A stretch of DNA of 38,543 nucleotides from an uncultured Clostridia bacterium (GTDB lineage Bacteria > Bacillota > Clostridia > Oscillospirales > Acutalibacteraceae). Positions 30,402 to 38,215 of this stretch are shown here, piece after piece. Each line of letters begins with the position of its first letter. Position 1 is the first letter of the stretch. A program made the translations under genes and the position numbers. The stretch is from NCBI GenBank assembly GCA_947623765.1, contig CANQIG010000001.1, positions 1 through 38,543 on the forward strand, in the 5' to 3' direction. The notes under the pieces are model-generated. The model was not told where the DNA came from. It did not search any database and was given only the letters and a program-made list of their open reading frames with translations.

Positions 30402-32240
30402 GATCCGGATGTGATACCGCAGCATCCAGACGTTGACCTGCAGTAGATAAGCCAGCATCTGCGGGCCGGCCATCAGCTGGCCGAACCACGGTCTGCCGTA
30501 GTCGAACGTCTCATTCAAAAGCCCCGCCACAGTCTTCTCCGCGAGCAGACGGTGGATCGGCTGAGACGGGTCCCGCAGGACGGTCGCGAGCCGTGTTTTC
30601 AGGAGCTGTTCGTACGCGGGATTGTGCGTTTTCGGGTATGGGGACTTCTTTCGGAAAAGAACGTCGTCCGGCAGGAGTCCCCTGCAGGCGTCCCGCAGCA
30701 GGCCCTTCACCACGCCGTTCGGCGTCCGCACGGATCTCGGCGTATTGAACACGTACTGGACCAGCCGATGGTCCGCATAGGGCACGCGCACTTCCAGACC
30801 GCTGTACATACTGCAGCGGTCTTTTCTTTCGAGCAGCGTCGCCATGAACCAATACAGATTCATAAAGGACAGGATCCGAAACTCCCGCGCTTCGCCGTCC
30901 TCTCCGGGCAAAACCGGCACCGCGTCCACGGTCTTTTGCCAGCGCTGCGCCACATACGATTCGAGACCGATCGCCTCCCTGAGTTCCGGGTCCAGGATCT
31001 CCGTTCGGTTTGAAAGATCCGGGGACCAGGGAAAAGTTCGCTCCGGCAGCGGCCGATGAAACCACGGATAGCCGCCGAAGACCTCGTCGGCGCATTCCCC
31101 GCAGACCGCGACGGAATGGCGCTTTTTGACCTCCCGGCAGAAGTAGATCAGGGAAGAATCGATGTCCGCCATCCCGGGCAGATCCTTCGCGATGACCGCG
31201 TCGGTGAGCAGATCGGCGAGGAGGTCGTTCTCGCAGACGAGCTTGGTATGGTCCGTTCCAAGGAGCGCGCTGACCCGCTCCGCCCATGGCTCGTCGCGGT
31301 CCGGCTGATAGCTGTTCGCGGTAAAATACCGGTCGTTTCCCCGGTATTCAAAGGAATATGTGTCCAGGTGCTGTCCGTGTTCGCGCCGCTTTTTGACGGC
31401 GAGCGCCGTAATGACGCTGGAATCAAGTCCGCCGGAAAGGAACGTGCAGAGCGGGACGTCGGAGACGAGCTGCCGCTCCACGATGTCCTCGAGAAGATCG
31501 CGGACCGTCCGCACAGCGGCCCCGTAACTGTCCGAAAAGGGGAGAGCCTTCAGAGAGAAGTACGGATTTTCCCGAAATCCGTTCGCATCGAAAAGCACAT
31601 AGTGGCCGGGAAGGACTTCCCGTATTCCTTCAAACACACCGCATCCCGGCGTTCTCGCCGGCCCCACGCCGAAGATCTCACAGAGCCCCGTTTTCCCGAG
31701 CACCGGCTCGATGCCGGGATATTCAAACAAGCCTTTGATCTCCGACGCAAAAATCAAGCGGCCGCCGCGCTGTGCGTAGAATAATGGCTTCACGCCGAAC
31801 CGGTCTCGGCACATATAAAGTCTTTTCTCCTTCGGGTCGTCGACCGCAAAGGCAAAGATGCCGTTCAGCTTTTCCGTGCAACGTTCTCCAAACTGAATGT
31901 AACTTTTGAGCACGACCTCCGTGTCGCAGTTGGTCTCGAACCGAAACCCATACTGGGAAAGCTCCTCCCGCAGCTCCGGGGCGTTGTAGACCTCGCCGTT
32001 ATAGGAAATGGTGTAAGTGATCCCATCGTGTACACAGCGCATGGGCTGCGCCCCGTTTTCGGGGTCCATGACCGCGAGGCGCGCGTGCGCGAGCGCGCAC
32101 TGCCCAGAGACCAGCGCGCCACGATCGTCCGGTCCGCGGTGCGCCACACGTCCCGCCATCCGGCGCACGAGGGAGAGCCAAAGAGTTTTCTCTCCCTCCA
32201 GGCTCTTTTCCGAATCAAAAAAGCCCGCAAAGCCGCACAT
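30393..32240 (-). CDS. asnB: Glutamine-hydrolysing asparagine synthetase AsnB
   Basis: AsnB makes asparagine from aspartate, glutamine and ATP. The 615-residue protein begins MCGFAGFF, so Cys2 is the glutaminase nucleophile. RVAHRGPDD and YNGEVYNAPELR lie in the amidotransferase domain. The synthetase domain has the PPi-loop LSGGLDSSVITAL and VCGECADEVFGGYPWF, then EVRVPYADHRLVQYVFN. GGAAGGA lies 9 nt before the ATG. It follows the DUF1836 gene by 69 bp on the same strand, and a gene-specific promoter is not evident, so they are probably cotranscribed. Its position beside gerABC recalls sporulation-linked asparagine synthetases in Bacillus, but this is only a hint. Confidence 0.96.
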   Translation of the reverse strand: MCGFAGFFDSEKSLEGEKTLWLSLVRRMAGRVAHRGPDDRGALVSGQCALAHARLAVMDPENGAQPMRCVHDGITYTISYNGEVYNAPELREELSQYGFRFETNCDTEVVLKSYIQFGERCTEKLNGIFAFAVDDPKEKRLYMCRDRFGVKPLFYAQRGGRLIFASEIKGLFEYPGIEPVLGKTGLCEIFGVGPARTPGCGVFEGIREVLPGHYVLFDANGFRENPYFSLKALPFSDSYGAAVRTVRDLLEDIVERQLVSDVPLCTFLSGGLDSSVITALAVKKRREHGQHLDTYSFEYRGNDRYFTANSYQPDRDEPWAERVSALLGTDHTKLVCENDLLADLLTDAVIAKDLPGMADIDSSLIYFCREVKKRHSVAVCGECADEVFGGYPWFHRPLPERTFPWSPDLSNRTEILDPELREAIGLESYVAQRWQKTVDAVPVLPGEDGEAREFRILSFMNLYWFMATLLERKDRCSMYSGLEVRVPYADHRLVQYVFNTPRSVRTPNGVVKGLLRDACRGLLPDDVLFRKKSPYPKTHNPAYEQLLKTRLATVLRDPSQPIHRLLAEKTVAGLLNETFDYGRPWFGQLMAGPQMLAYLLQVNVWMLRYHIRISV

Positions 32241-32309
32241 TCCGCATCATCCTTCCAGATTTCAGATAATGCATCGTATGCGGCCCGCAGGCCGAATGTG
32301 ATCGCGAAT

Positions 32310-32864
32310 TTACCGCTTTTGCTTTTCCTGAGATGACTTTTCTCCCTTTTCGGGGGACACAGAAAGCGCGGTCAGGATACGTTCGGCAACGGCGCGGCGC
32401 GCGTTTGCCTCCGCTGCAAGGCGCATGGCGAGCGCCCGCAGCTTATCCTCGTCCATCTCGCCGCGAACTCGCTCCGCCGTTTCCCGCAGCGCGCCGTTTT
32501 GCGCGTCCGCAAAGGCGGAGTAGAGGGACTCCGTATCTTCCGGCCCGCCGAACAGCACGGCGAGGTCCTGAATGGAGAGCACCTGCTTTAATAGGCCTGT
32601 CATGACAAGCTGCGCGAGCTGCGTTCTTCCGTACCGCTTGTGGTCCGGGTGGTCCACCAATCCGCTTTTCACGTAATTATTGACCATGCTGCTGGTGAGC
32701 AGGTTCTGTCCGTTCTCCGGCGCGTAGAGGGAGAGAGCCTCACCCGTGAACATCATCACCTGGTCCATATAGAGCGGGATCGACGGCAGCGACGCCCACG
32801 CGGGCAGCTCCGCGTGCTCCGCACCGTCCAGCCACTGCAGAATATATTCTTCCGGATTCAGCAT
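32310..32864 (-). CDS. DUF1836 domain protein (possible regulator)
   Basis: The 184-residue soluble product has the DUF1836 core (about residues 25-130): PSIPLYMDQVMMF, then LLTSSMVNNYVKSGLVDHPDHKRYGRTQLAQLVMTGLLKQVLS. This segment resembles a winged helix of the MerR kind, in which a strand is read as HPxxKRY, so DNA binding is plausible. The C-terminal part is helical and ends in a Lys/Glu-rich tail. The function is unproven. It has its own strong promoter and precedes asnB on the same strand. Confidence 0.8.
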   Translation of the reverse strand: MLNPEEYILQWLDGAEHAELPAWASLPSIPLYMDQVMMFTGEALSLYAPENGQNLLTSSMVNNYVKSGLVDHPDHKRYGRTQLAQLVMTGLLKQVLSIQDLAVLFGGPEDTESLYSAFADAQNGALRETAERVRGEMDEDKLRALAMRLAAEANARRAVAERILTALSVSPEKGEKSSQEKQKR

Positions 32865-32896
32865 TTTCCATACCGCCTCATTTCATTTTCAGAAAC

Positions 32897-32925
32897 AGTA
32901 TACATCGTTTCAAAGACTTTTTCAA
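32897..32925 (-). promoter_or_regulatory. SigmaA promoter of the DUF1836-asnB unit
   Basis: On the - strand TTGAAA (32920-32925) and TATACT (32897-32902) are separated by 17 bp, about 32 bp before the DUF1836 start. It is divergent from, and 28 bp away from, the pcrA promoter. Confidence 0.85.
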
Positions 32926-32953
32926 TAGGACACGCAAAATTTTCAGCTTCGCA

Positions 32954-32982
32954 TTGCAACTTTCCGCAAAATATTGTACAAT
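32954..32982 (+). promoter_or_regulatory. SigmaA promoter of pcrA
   Basis: TTGCAA (32954-32959) and TACAAT (32977-32982) are separated by 17 bp, 33 bp before the pcrA ATG. Each hexamer is a close match to consensus. Confidence 0.85.
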
Positions 32983-33015
32983 AGGAGACGATCATTCAGA
33001 AAGGCAGTTTCATAT

Positions 33016-35412
33016 ATGGACAAAGAATCGCTCCTTTCCCTCCGGCGTGCCGTGATGGAAAAAGAGTTTTCCCGCATGAACAGTGAACAGCGCAGCGCCG
33101 TTTTTTCGGTAAACGGGCCGCTTTTGATCCTTGCCGGCGCGGGCAGCGGCAAGACGACAGTGCTCATCAACCGGATCGCATATCTGCTCCGGTTCGGCAA
33201 CGCCTACCAGAGCTCCTACATCGACGAGTGGTTTACCGAGGAGGACGCCGCGTTTTGCAGAGCCTATCTCGCGGGCGGGGAAGCGATCCCCGCGGATACG
33301 GCCAGAAAACTCGCGGTCTCGCCCTGCGACCCGTGGCGCGTGCTCGCGATCACCTTTACCAACAAAGCGGCGGGGGAGCTGAAAGAACGCCTGAGCGCGA
33401 TGCTCGGCGAGGCGGGAAACGACGTTTGGGCCATGACGTTCCATTCCTGCTGCGCGAGAATGCTGCGGCGGGACGCAGACAGGCTCGGATATTCCTCCCA
33501 TTTTGCCGTCTATGACACGGACGATCAAACCCGCTTGATGAAGAGCATCCTGAAGGATCTGGACATCGCGGAGCGCGTCCTCGCGCCGCGCACCGTCCTG
33601 AACGAGATCTCGCACGCGAAGGACGCGCTGATCTCGCCGGACGAATACGCGCGATCCGCGGGCGGGGATTATCGGCTCGGCATTATCGCGAAAGCCTACG
33701 CACTGTACCAGCGCCGCCTGAAAGACGCGGATGCCATGGATTTTGACGATCTGATTGCAAACACCGTGCAGCTTTTCCAAACCTGCCCGGATATCTTGGA
33801 ATACTATCAGAACCGCTTTCAGTATCTCATGGTGGACGAGTACCAGGACACGAACCACGCGCAGTACGTGTTTGTCAAGCTCCTCGCCGAGAAGCACAAA
33901 AATCTCTGCGTCGTCGGCGACGACGATCAGAGCATCTATCGGTTCCGCGGCGCGACCATCGAGAATATTCTGAGCTTCGAGGAGACCTTCCCGAAGGCGA
34001 AAGTCATCCGGCTGGAGCAGAATTACCGTTCGACGCAGAATATCCTGGACGCTGCGAACGCGGTGATCCGGAACAATACGGCGAGAAAAGGGAAGACGCT
34101 CTGGACAAAAAACGGGACCGGGAAGAAGATCACGGTCCATACCGCCGACAGCGAAACAGACGAGGCGGAGCGCGTGGCTCGCGTCGTTCTGGACGGGGTC
34201 GCGGCGGGGCGGCATTTTTCCGACTACGCCGTGCTCTACAGAATGAACGCCCAGTCCCTCTCGTTTGAAAAGAACTTTGTGAAATCCGGGATCCCGTTCC
34301 GCCTGATCGGCGGGACGCGCTTCTTCGACCGCCGCGAGATCCGGGAGATGATCGCCTATCTCAGCGTCATCAATAACCCGCTCGACGAGATGCGCCTGAG
34401 GCGGATCGTCAACGTGCAGAGGCGCGGCATCGGCGACCGCTCGGTGGAGCTCGCCGCCGAGATCGCCGAACAGACCGGGGATCCCCTGTTTTCCGTTTTG
34501 GAGCACGCCGATGAATTCCCTGCGCTTTCGCGCGCTGCGGCGAAAATGAAGCTTTTCGCCCAGCAGATCCGCGGGCTCATCGCGCTTTTGGAAGAAGGCG
34601 TCCCCCTGAATGTCCTTTACGACGAGCTTCTCGAACGGACGGAATACCTCGCGTATCTCGAGACAAGCGAACCGGAGAGCGCGGAAGACCGCACGGCGAA
34701 TGTGCGGGAACTCGCGACCAACCTCAAGCGGTACGAAGAGGAAAACCCGGACGGCTCCCTCGCGGGATTCCTCGAGGAGGTCGCGCTCTTTACGGACATC
34801 GACAACTACGACGCCTCCGCGGACAGCGTTGTGCTGATGACCGTCCACGCCGCAAAAGGTCTGGAATTTCCGGTGGTTTTCCTCCCCGGGATGGAAGAGA
34901 ACATCTTCCCCGGGATGTCGAGTATGTACGAGCCGGAAACGCTCGAAGAGGAGCGTCGCCTCGCCTATGTGGCGATCACGCGCGCGAAAGAGGAGCTTTA
35001 CATCTTCCACGCGACATACCGGATGATCTTCGGCTCCACCAACCGAAACCGGCTCTCCCGTTTTGTGGAGGAGATCCCGGACGAACTCATCGAGCGCACG
35101 CGGTCGGTGGAATACTCCTATACGCGAAAGGATGCCGCTTCGGCGCGCAGCTTTTCCGGAGCAAAGCTCTTTTCGGGCGAGGAAAAGCCCGCCTCCGTTG
35201 CGGAAGCGGGCGGATTCACCCCAAAGCCCCGGATCAAGCCGACGCCCGCCGGTACATACCGCGTGGGGGACACCGTTTCTCACAGGACTTTCGGTACGGG
35301 GCTGATCGTCTCGGCGACTCCCATGGCGAATGATACACTGCTGGAGGTCGCGTTCGACAAAGTCGGTACAAAGAAGCTCTTCGCGAACTTCGCGCGGCTT
35401 ACAAAGATTTGA
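33016..35412 (+). CDS. pcrA: ATP-dependent DNA helicase PcrA/UvrD
   Basis: A superfamily 1A 3'-5' helicase for repair and for clearing replication obstacles. The 798-residue protein has the Q-motif region MNSEQRSAVF, Walker A AGAGSGKTT (about residues 46-54), ITFTNKAAGELKER (Ia), VDEYQDTNHAQY (II), GDDDQSIYRFRGA (III), LEQNYRST (IV), TVHAAKGLEFPVVF (V) and LAYVAITRAKEELY (VI). A C-terminal Tudor-like domain begins at YRVGDTVSHRTFGTG, as in PcrA. About 45 residues (about 66-110) are inserted between motifs I and Ia compared with Bacillus PcrA. ATG 33016 has AAAGG upstream; the frame's earlier ATG at 32974 overlaps the promoter. It ends three bases from the convergent gene's stop. Confidence 0.96.
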   Translation: MDKESLLSLRRAVMEKEFSRMNSEQRSAVFSVNGPLLILAGAGSGKTTVLINRIAYLLRFGNAYQSSYIDEWFTEEDAAFCRAYLAGGEAIPADTARKLAVSPCDPWRVLAITFTNKAAGELKERLSAMLGEAGNDVWAMTFHSCCARMLRRDADRLGYSSHFAVYDTDDQTRLMKSILKDLDIAERVLAPRTVLNEISHAKDALISPDEYARSAGGDYRLGIIAKAYALYQRRLKDADAMDFDDLIANTVQLFQTCPDILEYYQNRFQYLMVDEYQDTNHAQYVFVKLLAEKHKNLCVVGDDDQSIYRFRGATIENILSFEETFPKAKVIRLEQNYRSTQNILDAANAVIRNNTARKGKTLWTKNGTGKKITVHTADSETDEAERVARVVLDGVAAGRHFSDYAVLYRMNAQSLSFEKNFVKSGIPFRLIGGTRFFDRREIREMIAYLSVINNPLDEMRLRRIVNVQRRGIGDRSVELAAEIAEQTGDPLFSVLEHADEFPALSRAAAKMKLFAQQIRGLIALLEEGVPLNVLYDELLERTEYLAYLETSEPESAEDRTANVRELATNLKRYEEENPDGSLAGFLEEVALFTDIDNYDASADSVVLMTVHAAKGLEFPVVFLPGMEENIFPGMSSMYEPETLEEERRLAYVAITRAKEELYIFHATYRMIFGSTNRNRLSRFVEEIPDELIERTRSVEYSYTRKDAASARSFSGAKLFSGEEKPASVAEAGGFTPKPRIKPTPAGTYRVGDTVSHRTFGTGLIVSATPMANDTLLEVAFDKVGTKKLFANFARLTKI

Positions 35413-35415
35413 CGC

Positions 35416-36234
35416 TCAGGTTCGGTTCCCGCAGCCGCAGCCCGCGTCGGAGGCTTTCGGCGGGAAAAACTCCTCCGTCGGGAAGTCGATCTTCCGGAAC
35501 AGCTCGCAGGGGTTATCCGTGCCGGTGACGCACTCCTTGTCAGGGATGCAGAAGTCATATGCGGGGATCAGCATCTGCACGTTCCGGACGATCTGCACGA
35601 TGGAGAACAGCCCGACGGTGACATAGACCGCCGTGCCCTGCCCGGAGAGATCGATCGGCGCGCCGAAATACGCCGCGACGCTGTCCGGAACGGCGCTGCA
35701 GACCTCGCACGGGCAGTAAGAAGCATCGCAGATCTTTGCGGAAAGCGCGACCGGCTTTGCCACCTGCACCGAGGCCTTCGGGAGGATATAGCAGCTTCTC
35801 GGGTCGACCTCGGCACGGTCGTCGTCGCTGGAAAAGATCTTGACGCTGCCCTCGCTGCCGTAGAGGATGACCTTCTTGGAAAACATGGAGAGCCCGTGGA
35901 TGCAGCCCGCGCCGCAGCACGTCCCGGGACCGGCGGTATTCGTATAGAGATCCAAAGCGACGTCAAAGAAAAAGAGAAGGTCTACCGAGTAGTAACCCCG
36001 GTTGATGGGGATCGGCTGCATATCGATGTAGACCGTGATGACGTCAATATCGTGGATACGGACGTTCGCGCAGCTGTCGAGCAGCGGCTGGACGTTCGTG
36101 GGAAAGAACACGCGCATATCTTCCAGGCAGTCCTTGTCGCTGCACGAATCGTAGATCCGCATGGCGTCGACGCAGACGGCTTCTTTGAAGACGGGCTCGC
36201 TCTCGAGCTCGGGAGCGAATTCGTTTTCAGCCAT
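35416..36234 (-). CDS. Cysteine-rich protein of unknown function
   Basis: I do not recognise this 272-residue protein. It has 17 cysteines, no signal peptide and no clear membrane segment. Near the N-terminus is AVCVDAMRIYDSCSDKDCLED (Cys21, Cys31, Cys36), followed by NVRIHDIDVITVYIDMQPIP. The middle has TCCGAGCIHG and the cluster YCPCEVC (residues 173-179). It ends with DAGCGCGNRT. The stretch between is beta-rich and hydrophilic. A strong AAAGGAGG lies 7 nt before the ATG, so it is a real and well-translated gene. A structural role with many disulphides or metals, for example in spore layers, is only a guess. It is a lone gene; its stop faces pcrA at 3 bp. Confidence 0.8.
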   Translation of the reverse strand: MAENEFAPELESEPVFKEAVCVDAMRIYDSCSDKDCLEDMRVFFPTNVQPLLDSCANVRIHDIDVITVYIDMQPIPINRGYYSVDLLFFFDVALDLYTNTAGPGTCCGAGCIHGLSMFSKKVILYGSEGSVKIFSSDDDRAEVDPRSCYILPKASVQVAKPVALSAKICDASYCPCEVCSAVPDSVAAYFGAPIDLSGQGTAVYVTVGLFSIVQIVRNVQMLIPAYDFCIPDKECVTGTDNPCELFRKIDFPTEEFFPPKASDAGCGCGNRT

Positions 36235-36359
36235 TCAAAAACCTCCTTTGTGGTTTCTCACTTCATTGTACGGGCCGAGCCGTTTCTTGTGCCTGTCCAA
36301 GTTTGAGAAAGAAATCGCGGTTTTTCTCTTGCCGAGACGGATTTCGCATGAAATTAAGG

Positions 36360-36388
36360 TTGTATATTCAGGAGACCTTTGCTATAAT
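36360..36388 (+). promoter_or_regulatory. SigmaA promoter of the tmk operon
   Basis: TTGTAT (36360-36365) and perfect TATAAT (36383-36388) are 17 bp apart, 38 bp before the tmk start. It presumably drives tmk and the three following genes. Confidence 0.88.
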
Positions 36389-36426
36389 AAAAGATACAGC
36401 ATCGGATCGGGAAAGGAATGGACCAG

Positions 36427-37083
36427 ATGTCGCTGATTGTGCTCGAGGGATTGGACGGGAGCGGAAAGGGAACACAGGCCGGGCTGCTTCTGCGCGCAGC
36501 AGAAGCGTGCGGTAAAGCCCGGCGGATCAGCTTCCCCGACTATGATTCCCCTTCCTCCGCACTTGTGAAGATGTACCTCTCCGGTGCGTTCGGGACGGAC
36601 GCCGAACAGGTAAACCCTTATGCGGCGAGCACATTTTATGCGGTGGACCGCTTCGCGAGCTATCAGCTCAAGTGGAAAGACGCGTATCTTTCCGGCGAAA
36701 CGATCGTCGCGGACAGGTATGTCACGTCCAACCTCGTGTTTCAGCTGACGAAGCTCCCCCGCGGGGAATGGGACGCGTACATCCGCTGGCTGGAGGATCT
36801 GGAATACGAAAAGCTCGCGCTTCCAAGGCCGGATGCGGTGATCTACCTCGATGTGGACCCCGCGGTCTCTCAGGCGCTGCTGATGAAACGGTACGGCGGG
36901 GAAGAGGAAAAGCGCGACATTCACGAAGCGGACCTCGCCTTTCAGCAGCACTGCCGCGCCGCGGCTCTTTACGCTGCGGAAAAGCTCCGTTGGGACATCC
37001 TGGCCTGCTACGACGGTGAAACGATGCAAACGCCGGAAGAGATCCACAGGAAGATCTTAAACATATTGGAGGCATATTTATGA
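36427..37083 (+). CDS. tmk: Thymidylate kinase Tmk
   Basis: Tmk phosphorylates dTMP to dTDP. The 218-residue product begins MSLIVLEGLDGSGKGTQ, with the P-loop GLDGSGKGT at residues 8-16. VADRYVTSNLVFQ carries the conserved DR(Y/H) motif, and VIYLDVDP follows in the core. I chose the ATG at 36427 because AAAGGA (36412-36417) lies 9 nt upstream; the ATG at 36418 touches that site and would add MDQ. It is about 10 residues longer than typical Tmk. It is followed by an ATGA overlap with the DJ-1 gene. Confidence 0.93.
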   Translation: MSLIVLEGLDGSGKGTQAGLLLRAAEACGKARRISFPDYDSPSSALVKMYLSGAFGTDAEQVNPYAASTFYAVDRFASYQLKWKDAYLSGETIVADRYVTSNLVFQLTKLPRGEWDAYIRWLEDLEYEKLALPRPDAVIYLDVDPAVSQALLMKRYGGEEEKRDIHEADLAFQQHCRAAALYAAEKLRWDILACYDGETMQTPEEIHRKILNILEAYL

Positions 37084-37622
37084 TCTATGTTTTTCTCGCA
37101 AACGGATTTGAAGAGGTGGAGGCGCTCGCCCCGGTGGACATTCTGCGGCGCGCCGGTCTCGAGGTCAAAACCGTCGGCGTCGGGGGAAAGGTCGTCACCG
37201 GCTCGCACGGCATCCCCGTAACGGCGGATCTCGAAGAAAAAGACGTCACGACCGACGATATGGAGATGGTCGTTCTGCCCGGCGGGATGCCGGGTACGCT
37301 GAATCTCGAAAAATCGCCCATCGTGTGCGCGTCGGCGGAATACTGCGCCAAAAATGGGCTGTATGTCGCCGCGATCTGCGCCGCGCCGAGCGTTCTCGGA
37401 CATTTGGGGCTCCTCGAGGGCAAAAACGCGATCTGTTTCCCCGGCTTTGAAGGGGAGCTCAAAGGCGCGTCCCTCTCAGAGAAGCACGTATGCGTCGACG
37501 GGAAAACCGTCACCGCAAAGGGCATGGGCGTCGCGGTGGAGTTCGGTCTCACGCTGGTCTCCCTGCTCTTGAGCGAAGACGAGGCGCAAAAGATCCGCAC
37601 GGGCATCCAATGTATGTGCTGA
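37080..37622 (+). CDS. DJ-1/PfpI family protein
   Basis: The 180-residue protein belongs to the DJ-1/ThiJ/PfpI superfamily. The nucleophile elbow AAICAAPSVLG has the reactive Cys100, and GFEEVEAL supplies the conserved Glu14. Other family features are PVDILRRAGLEV and MVVLPGGMPG. Members act as glyoxalases, chaperones or deglycases; which activity applies is unresolved. It overlaps tmk by ATGA and the cyclo-ligase by 13 bp, so it is within this operon. Confidence 0.93.
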   Translation: MIYVFLANGFEEVEALAPVDILRRAGLEVKTVGVGGKVVTGSHGIPVTADLEEKDVTTDDMEMVVLPGGMPGTLNLEKSPIVCASAEYCAKNGLYVAAICAAPSVLGHLGLLEGKNAICFPGFEGELKGASLSEKHVCVDGKTVTAKGMGVAVEFGLTLVSLLLSEDEAQKIRTGIQCMC

Positions 37623-38215
37623 ACAGCGAGAAAACCAGCCTTCGTGCATCGCTGCGCCTTTTTCGGGACAGTGCGCCGGACCGCGCCGCGCGCGACGGCA
37701 GGATCTTTGCGTCGCTTCAAGCGTTTCTGCTGTTCTCTCAGGCGGAGGTCGTCCTGTGCTATGTGAGCACGGGAAGCGAGGCGGACACGCGGCTCATCTT
37801 AACTGCTGCGCTCGAAGAAGGAAAAAACGTTTTTGTCCCGCGCTGCGCTTCGGAAGGGCGCATGGATTTTTTTCGGATCGCCGATCTAAGCGATCTGCGG
37901 CCGGGAAAGTTTGGCATTTTGGAACCGGAGGACCGCGCTGCTCTGCGGTGGACAGACGGCGATGCGCTCTGTCTCGTCCCCGGCCTCGGCTTCACGGAGT
38001 CCGGGGCGCGGATCGGGTACGGCGGCGGCTATTACGACCGGTTTCTTTTGGAAAAGAACGTCCTGCAGATCGGGCTGTGCTATGATTTTCAGATCCTTCC
38101 GGCGGTTCCGGAAGAGGCGCACGACGTCCGCATGGATTGGATCGTCACGGATACGCGGATCATCCGCTGTCCTAGGACGGTCGGGAATGGGAAAGGAGAG
38201 GATGAAAAAGAATGA
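37610..38215 (+). CDS. 5-formyltetrahydrofolate cyclo-ligase
   Basis: The enzyme converts 5-formyl-THF to 5,10-methenyl-THF, returning a stored folate to use. The 201-residue product has the family length. It shows LRASLRLFRDSAPDRAARDGRI near the N-terminus, YVSTGSEADTRLIL, VFVPRC, FGILEP, CLVPGLGFTESGARIGYGGGYYDRFL (about 126-151) and a C-terminal DVRMDWIVTD. The ATG at 37610 lies inside the end of the DJ-1 gene; a longer frame opening at 37490 would overlap that gene by more than 130 bp and is rejected. Its TGA overlaps the next gene's ATG. Confidence 0.92.
   Translation: MYVLNSEKTSLRASLRLFRDSAPDRAARDGRIFASLQAFLLFSQAEVVLCYVSTGSEADTRLILTAALEEGKNVFVPRCASEGRMDFFRIADLSDLRPGKFGILEPEDRAALRWTDGDALCLVPGLGFTESGARIGYGGGYYDRFLLEKNVLQIGLCYDFQILPAVPEEAHDVRMDWIVTDTRIIRCPRTVGNGKGEDEKE

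Noticed and set aside
33010..35283. A 757-codon antisense frame under pcrA, and similar ones under ileS (654 codons) and the HlyD-like gene (485 codons)
   Set aside because: Same cause: GC-rich codon usage with few TTA, CTA or TCA codons in strongly recognised sense genes. No ribosome binding sites or families support them.
36250..36300. TACAAT-like -10 upstream of the Cys-rich gene
   Set aside because: No acceptable -35 at 16-18 bp and no convincing sigmaE, sigmaG or sigmaK pattern, so the promoter is left unassigned.
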